Positions 53,391-57,761 of a DNA stretch of 57,761 nucleotides are shown piece by piece. The stretch spans positions 1-57,761 of the forward strand of contig JAENZN010000024.1 of NCBI GenBank assembly GCA_016841245.1. Direction: 5' to 3'. The first letter of the stretch is position 1. Each line of letters begins with the position of its first letter. The notes below the pieces were generated by a model that searched no databases, was not told where the DNA came from, and saw only the letters and a program-made list of their open reading frames with translations. Source of the stretch: Syntrophomonas sp. (GTDB lineage: Bacteria > Bacillota > Syntrophomonadia > Syntrophomonadales > Syntrophomonadaceae). Made by a program: the position numbers and the translations under genes.

Positions 53391-54713
53391 ATGTCTCTTT
53401 TGGCCAGATTACAAAATGATCAGGTGATAACTCCTAATACTGTTAAAGAAACTGCTTCCTCGCGATATCTGGAAATTGTTTATCAAATCCACCGGGAGAT
53501 AATTCGTGAGATAGGACAGGAAACTTTTAACAGCAAGGGACGGGAGGAAACCGAGAACCGGATACGGAATATTACGGATTTGATTATTGAAAATGACTAC
53601 GATAACCTGCCCCGCAGTGAACGGGAAGTTATTATCAAGCAGGTCACTGATGAGGTTCTGGAATTCGGACCTTTAAGTCCGCTGTTACGCGATGAGACCG
53701 TATCCGAAATCATGGTCAATGGACCTAAACAGGTCTATGTGGAGCGCCGGGGCAAAATCGAGCGGGTCAATGTAGTGTTCCGGGATAACCTGCATTTGCA
53801 CACTGTTATAGAAAGGATTATTTCCCCTCTGGGACGTCGGCTGGATGAGAGTATGCCCATGGTAGATGCCCGCCTGCCGGATGGTTCCCGTGTGAATGCG
53901 ATAATACCACCCCTGGCTCTGAATGGCTGTGTTTTGACCATCCGTAAGTTTTCCAAGAATCTTTTGAAAACTGCCGATTTGATAAGGAACAATTCTATGA
54001 CTTCCCATATGTCTAAGTTTTTAGAAGCTTGTGTCAAGGGGCGTATGTCCATTATAGTATCTGGTGGTACCGGGGCTGGTAAGACCAGCACTTTGAATAT
54101 AATATCTGGTTTCATACCCCATGATGAACGGATTATCACCATAGAGGATTCTGCCGAGCTGGTCTTGAATCAGGATCATGTTGTGACACTGGAAACCCGT
54201 CCCTCTAATGTAGACGGCAAGGGAGAAATTGCTATCCGCGATTTGGTTCGCAATTCCCTGCGCATGCGTCCTGATCGTATCGTAGTAGGTGAGGTGCGTG
54301 GCGGGGAAGCACTGGACATGCTGCAGGCTATGAATACCGGCCATGACGGGTCTCTTTCAACCGCCCATGCCAATTCACCTAGGGATGCATTGGCCAGGTT
54401 GGAGACCATGGTATTGATGGCGGGCATGGAGATGCCCATGAAGGCTATAAGAGAGCAGATTGCTTCGGCAATAGACTTCATAGTGCATCAGAGCCGATTA
54501 TCTGATGGCACCCGTAAAATAACCCATATTACCGAAGTGGTAGGCATGGAGACCGATATCATCACCCTGCAGGATATTTTTATCTTTGACCAGACCGGAG
54601 TCGATGAGCGGGGTCGGGTTCAGGGCAGGCATAGGGCTACGGGCATTAAACCAAAATGTCTGGATAAACTTAGAACAGCTGGGATAGTAATACCAGACGA
54701 GTTTTTTGCCTAA
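53391..54713 (+). CDS. tadA: Tad secretion ATPase TadA/CpaF
   Basis: A 440-residue type II/IV secretion NTPase (VirB11-like): VNGPKQVYVERRGKIERV, Walker A SGGTGAGKTSTLN, Asp box TIEDSAELVL, Walker B VVGEVRGGEALDMLQAMNTGHDG, His box HANSPRDALARLE. It powers Flp pilus extension. ATG 53391 follows AAGGTGGGATGCTTGA. Confidence 0.96.
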   Translation: MSLLARLQNDQVITPNTVKETASSRYLEIVYQIHREIIREIGQETFNSKGREETENRIRNITDLIIENDYDNLPRSEREVIIKQVTDEVLEFGPLSPLLRDETVSEIMVNGPKQVYVERRGKIERVNVVFRDNLHLHTVIERIISPLGRRLDESMPMVDARLPDGSRVNAIIPPLALNGCVLTIRKFSKNLLKTADLIRNNSMTSHMSKFLEACVKGRMSIIVSGGTGAGKTSTLNIISGFIPHDERIITIEDSAELVLNQDHVVTLETRPSNVDGKGEIAIRDLVRNSLRMRPDRIVVGEVRGGEALDMLQAMNTGHDGSLSTAHANSPRDALARLETMVLMAGMEMPMKAIREQIASAIDFIVHQSRLSDGTRKITHITEVVGMETDIITLQDIFIFDQTGVDERGRVQGRHRATGIKPKCLDKLRTAGIVIPDEFFA

Positions 54714-54748
54714 AAACAGCTGTTGATGCCTGAATTAGGAGGTTTTAA

Positions 54749-55705
54749 GTGCAGTATTTAATAGTCTTATTTATATTTCTGTCGGTTGCCTTTGCTCTCA
54801 GCGGGGTGAAAAAGATTTTCTCCACCCGGGATGTCTATAAAGAACGTCTGCAAACCGTGATAGGTCAGGCTGAGCAGGCCAGCACCAGTGAAAAAGTTTC
54901 TGTTAAGACGACCTTGGACTCTCTGGTAAAGGCGGTATCGTTCCTGTTTGCTGCCCGGTCTTTCACTAGAAAACTGCAGGATCGACTGGTGACAGCCGGC
55001 ATACCATTGAAAGGTGAGGAATATATCACCATAAGCTTGGCAGCCATCATTCTAGTACCTTTTCTTATTTATATATTAAGTGCTAATTTTTGGTTGGCAG
55101 TTATAGTATTCATATTGGCATTGATACTACCCTTGATATATATAAGCATAAAAAAGGATAAGCGGCTCCAATCATTTGAAATGCAGCTGGCCGATTCTCT
55201 GGTCATCATGGCTAATGCCCTGCGGGCGGGCTTCGGGTTTCAGCAGGCCATGGAGACCGTAGTAAAAGAGATGCCCCCACCCATAGCTGATGAATTTCAA
55301 TGGTGCCTGAGAGAGATGAACCTGGGTTTTAACCAGGAGGAGGCATTGATGCACCTGGGTGCCCGGGTCAATAGTGAAGAACTGGACATGGTCATCAGTG
55401 GTATCATTATCCAGAAACAGGTTGGAGGCAATCTGGCTCATATCCTGGATAATATAGGCGATACTATGCGGGACCGGGCCCGGATCAAAAAGCAGGTGCG
55501 GGTCTTAACTGCTCAGGGTAAGATGTCCGGGTTAATAGTTGGACTCTTACCGGTAGCCTTGCTGGGATTTTTGCTGGTATCGAATCCAGAAAATGTATAT
55601 TTCTTTGTCCGGGACAGCCGGGGCTTGGCCATGCTGGGTACCGCGATAATCATGGAGATACTGGGTGCATTTATCATCAGCCGGATTGTGAATATAGAAT
55701 TCTAA
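54749..55705 (+). CDS. tadB: Tad inner-membrane platform protein TadB
   Basis: A 318-residue GspF-domain membrane protein: an N-terminal TM, a pair in the middle (YITISLAAIILVPFLIYIL; WLAVIVFILALILPLIYI), the cytoplasmic GspF domain (ADSLVIMANALRAGFGFQQAMETVVKEMP, about 150-280) and a C-terminal TM pair. GTG 54749 with AGGAGG six bases upstream. Partner of TadA and TadC. Confidence 0.94.
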   Translation: MQYLIVLFIFLSVAFALSGVKKIFSTRDVYKERLQTVIGQAEQASTSEKVSVKTTLDSLVKAVSFLFAARSFTRKLQDRLVTAGIPLKGEEYITISLAAIILVPFLIYILSANFWLAVIVFILALILPLIYISIKKDKRLQSFEMQLADSLVIMANALRAGFGFQQAMETVVKEMPPPIADEFQWCLREMNLGFNQEEALMHLGARVNSEELDMVISGIIIQKQVGGNLAHILDNIGDTMRDRARIKKQVRVLTAQGKMSGLIVGLLPVALLGFLLVSNPENVYFFVRDSRGLAMLGTAIIMEILGAFIISRIVNIEF

Positions 55706-55726
55706 TAGTGATTACGGGAGGAAGAA

Positions 55727-56614
55727 ATGGAACTAATTATTATTAGCTTACTGGCAGTAATGGTAACTTCTTTTGTTTTAGGATATCTTTATAATATAAA
55801 CCGGGAAAAGATAATCACCCGGGAACGGTTAGTGGCTTATACCGTGAAAGAGGAAAAGGCTTACCTGCCTCCCGAACTGCAGCTTGGTTTTAAAACCAGG
55901 GTGGTCGGCCGGGTTATGGGGACTCTATCCGGGGTTTTTAAAACACTTATTTCTAAAAACGAAAAAGACGTCTACAATGCTAAATTAAGAACTGCTGGCA
56001 ACCCTTATGGGTTGAATGGCGACAGCTATTTGGTCTTAAAATATGTTATTATTACCATTAGCATTATAATAGGTATTTTTACCAAAAATATTCTATACCT
56101 GCTGCTGTTTGCCGCTGCCGGATTCCTGATACCCGACCTGTGGCTGAAGTCCATCGTGAATCGAAGAGAAGATGAGGTTCTTAAGGGGTTGCCCAACTTT
56201 CTGGACCTGCTCAGTATCAGCGTACAGGCTGGACTAGGTTTTGATGCTGCGCTGCAGAAGGTGGTAGAAAAAAATCCGGGGCCATTGAGCAGCGAATTCG
56301 GCAAAGCTCTGCAGGAGATGGGTATGGGCAAACCCCGTCGGGAAGCCCTCAAAGACATGGCAGAACGGCTGAATATAAGTGGAGTTACTGTTTTCACCAC
56401 CGCTATCATCCAGGCGGAACTCCTAGGGGTAAGCATCGGTAATGTACTGCAGATCCAATCCCAGCAAGCCCGGGAATCCCGCCGTATGCAAGCTGAGGAA
56501 AAGGCCATGAAGGCCCCCATCAAGATGCTGATACCCTTGGTGGTTTTCATATTTCCGGTCATATTCATTATCCTTCTGGGACCTGCCTTCGTAAACCTCA
56601 TGGAAACCCTCTAG
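55727..56614 (+). CDS. tadC: Tad inner-membrane platform protein TadC
   Basis: A 295-residue second GspF-type platform protein: LPNFLDLLSISVQAGLGFDAALQKVVEKNPGPLSSEF and AIIQAELLGVSIGNVLQIQSQQARESRRMQAEEKAMKAPIKMLIPLVVFIFPVIFIILLGP are typical TadC. It starts 21 bases after tadB with GGGAGGAAGAA before ATG 55727. Confidence 0.94.
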   Translation: MELIIISLLAVMVTSFVLGYLYNINREKIITRERLVAYTVKEEKAYLPPELQLGFKTRVVGRVMGTLSGVFKTLISKNEKDVYNAKLRTAGNPYGLNGDSYLVLKYVIITISIIIGIFTKNILYLLLFAAAGFLIPDLWLKSIVNRREDEVLKGLPNFLDLLSISVQAGLGFDAALQKVVEKNPGPLSSEFGKALQEMGMGKPRREALKDMAERLNISGVTVFTTAIIQAELLGVSIGNVLQIQSQQARESRRMQAEEKAMKAPIKMLIPLVVFIFPVIFIILLGPAFVNLMETL

Positions 56615-56756
56615 GTGACACTTGGGTACGGTACAACTGCCGTCTGTATAGTCATGGTTAGATTATCAAACTCCTGGTGACAGGAATCGCCGGCCAACAT
56701 AGATTAATCACTTTCTTATATTTTATCCTGTTTTTAAAATTATGGAGGAAACAGCA

Positions 56757-57107
56757 GTGCAAGTGCTACAAATAATAAATGAAGGCAGCGGTGAAATAAT
56801 AGCCAGCCACTGTTACCTGGCTGACAGTTTCTTCACCAGGTTCAAGGGGCTGTTGGGCAGAAAGCAGATGTCAGAAGGGGAGGGGTTACTGATCAAACCC
56901 TGCTCCTCAGTTCATACTCTGGGAATGAAAATGATCATAGATGTTGTATTCATCTCCTCAGATAACCAGGTGCTGCATATAATAGAAGAGATGGAGCCGG
57001 GAAAGCTAAGCCCGATTATAAAAAACTCTTCCTTAGTACTTGAACTGCCTCCCGGGCAGGTTAGGAGAAGCGGGCTGAAAGTCGGGCACCGTTTGAAAAG
57101 CAAATAG
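56757..57107 (+). CDS. DUF192 family protein at the end of the Tad cluster
   Basis: A 116-residue DUF192 protein: FFTRFKGLLGRKQM, CSSVHTLGMKMIIDVVFISSDNQVLHI and LELPPGQVRRSGLKVGHRL are its signature. GTG 56757 has GGAGG eight bases upstream; an ATG at 56742 is in the same frame but contains that ribosome site. DUF192 genes often follow tad genes. Function unknown. Confidence 0.85.
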   Translation: MQVLQIINEGSGEIIASHCYLADSFFTRFKGLLGRKQMSEGEGLLIKPCSSVHTLGMKMIIDVVFISSDNQVLHIIEEMEPGKLSPIIKNSSLVLELPPGQVRRSGLKVGHRLKSK

Positions 57108-57660
57108 TAACTTGATAACTAAACGGTCGGCAAGCTAAAGGGCGATGACAGAACCCCTCCGGAGACCACAATATGCTCTCGACACGCTCGAATAATATGG
57201 AAACCCACAGGACCAAAGTTTGCTCTAATTAATATAGAAGTTAAGATCAAGGCATGAGAGAAGTCCACGATAGGCGTACCTTAATACGTTGATTGCTTAT
57301 TGAATCAAATATTGGCTTATGTCATCGGTCTGAAGCCAGCCCAAGGGGCCGATATTTTTTTGTTCCAGAAAAATAAACAACTGCGCTAAAATATTTCCTG
57401 AATCATATAGTCTGAAGTTACTAAGATTAAACTTAGATAAATATAAACTATCGAAGTGAAACAAGGGGATACGTATTTTATTTTGGATACCCCGTGGTTT
57501 TCTGAACAGGAAGCAGGTATTTATCTGCGTAACAGTTGATGTTTTATTAATGGCGTTTTACAGGTTTTCTGGACTTTATGATAATTTATTCTGCGATTTA
57601 TAATTTTCTGTTTTGTAAAGATAAAGTCGATATTAATAGAATATTAAATTAGTGTTAATT
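57108..57660. other. Gene-free 550-base region
   Basis: No coding frame is credible here. The first 200 bases are GC-moderate with short potential hairpins (CCCCTCCGGAG) and end at the terminator; the last 300 bases are very AT-rich, as is common upstream of rRNA operons. Confidence 0.5.
57309..57362 (+). terminator. Terminator with alternative pairing in a gene-free leader
   Basis: ATCGGTC (57324-57330) pairs with GGCCGAT (57347-57353), followed by ATTTTTTT. The alternative arm ATATTGGC (57309-57316) can also pair with GCCGATAT. Probably terminates the Tad/DUF192 transcript or a separate small RNA. Confidence 0.6.
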
Positions 57661-57666
57661 TATTTG

Positions 57667-57695
57667 TTGACAATTATCCTTAGGGATGATAATAT
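57667..57695 (+). promoter_or_regulatory. Strong vegetative promoter, probably of an rRNA operon
   Basis: TTGACA (57667-57672), a 17-base spacer and TAATAT (57690-57695), in a long AT-rich tract. Downstream is AAAACTGAACAGCAAGAC, which resembles the 16S rRNA leader common in Firmicutes (AAAACTGAACAG). The rRNA itself lies outside the window, so its identity is inferred. Confidence 0.75.
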
Positions 57696-57761
57696 AACTC
57701 TTGCGCGGCGGGAAGCCAAAGCGCACAGGATCTGATAAAACTGAACAGCAAGACTAAAGTG

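Noticed and set aside
1-57761. CRISPR arrays, prophage or insertion-sequence genes
   Set aside because: No regularly spaced direct repeats, no transposase, integrase or phage structural genes were seen. The only mobile-like elements are the short palindromic repeats.

Overview
The window looks like a chromosomal segment of an anaerobic, endospore-forming, single-membrane Firmicute (class Clostridia; a Syntrophomonas-like lineage is my inference, not shown). The reasons are a complete-looking gerK-type germinant receptor operon behind a forespore (sigma-G-like) promoter, pyruvate formate-lyase with its activase, strong AGGAGG ribosome sites, frequent TTG/GTG starts, and a Tad/Flp pilus cluster with no secretin gene. 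The window opens inside one gene and closes at a strong promoter followed by what looks like a 16S rRNA leader.

Layout. 1-6574 (minus): a legionaminic-acid-type nonulosonate operon (LegB, LegC, LegI, LegG, a GNAT acetyltransferase, a DegT-like aminotransferase, then the start of a FemAB-like acyltransferase running off the left edge). 6772-7728 (plus): a DUF6385-like protein. 7742-11913 (minus): gerKA-gerKC-small two-TM protein-gerKB, where gerKB carries an in-frame TGA at codon 25. 12193-15767 (minus): a tryptophan-rich repeat protein, an NRDE protein, SfsA, an SDR gene remnant and endonuclease IV. 15964-19317: MFS exporter, tRNA-Ala(CGC), thioesterase and an SLH/BsuPI exported protein. 19370-22343 (minus): pflBA. 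22471-25585 (plus): two mini-ORFs, an ABC-F ATPase and HflX. 25589-30567: flavin reductase, DUF502, a large peptidoglycan-binding/LysM protein and a FetAB-type ABC transporter, with dispersed palindromic repeats between them. 30845-36307 (plus): a TAXI-type TRAP transporter (binding protein, DUF1850, fused permease), then oligoendopeptidase F.

36510-44980 holds a GDP-mannose/mannoside module: a giant glycosyltransferase-GH130 fusion facing a helical-toroid-like protein, a GT4 glycosyltransferase, phosphomannomutase/phosphoglucomutase and mannose-1-phosphate guanylyltransferase. Together they could make and recycle a mannose-containing glycan or storage polymer. 45484-48585: an rRNA methyltransferase, a small coiled-coil protein and a lipoprotein with prealbumin-like repeats. 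49035-57107 (plus): the Flp/Tad pilus operon (Flp, prepilin peptidase, TadE-like, TadG-like, CpaB, CpaE, TadA/CpaF, TadB, TadC) and a DUF192 protein. 57108-57761 is gene-free and ends in the rRNA-type promoter.

The observations I consider most worth pursuing: three genes (hflX, the phosphomannomutase and the prepilin peptidase) each have an excellent Shine-Dalgarno sequence facing an ATT/ATC/ATA codon instead of ATG/GTG/TTG; the interrupted gerKB; a REP-like repeat family, one copy of which encodes the C-terminus of LegG; the GT-GH130 mannan module; a three-fold tryptophan-repeat protein of unknown function; and tandem mini-ORFs (one beginning Met-Pro-Pro) ahead of the ABC-F gene.
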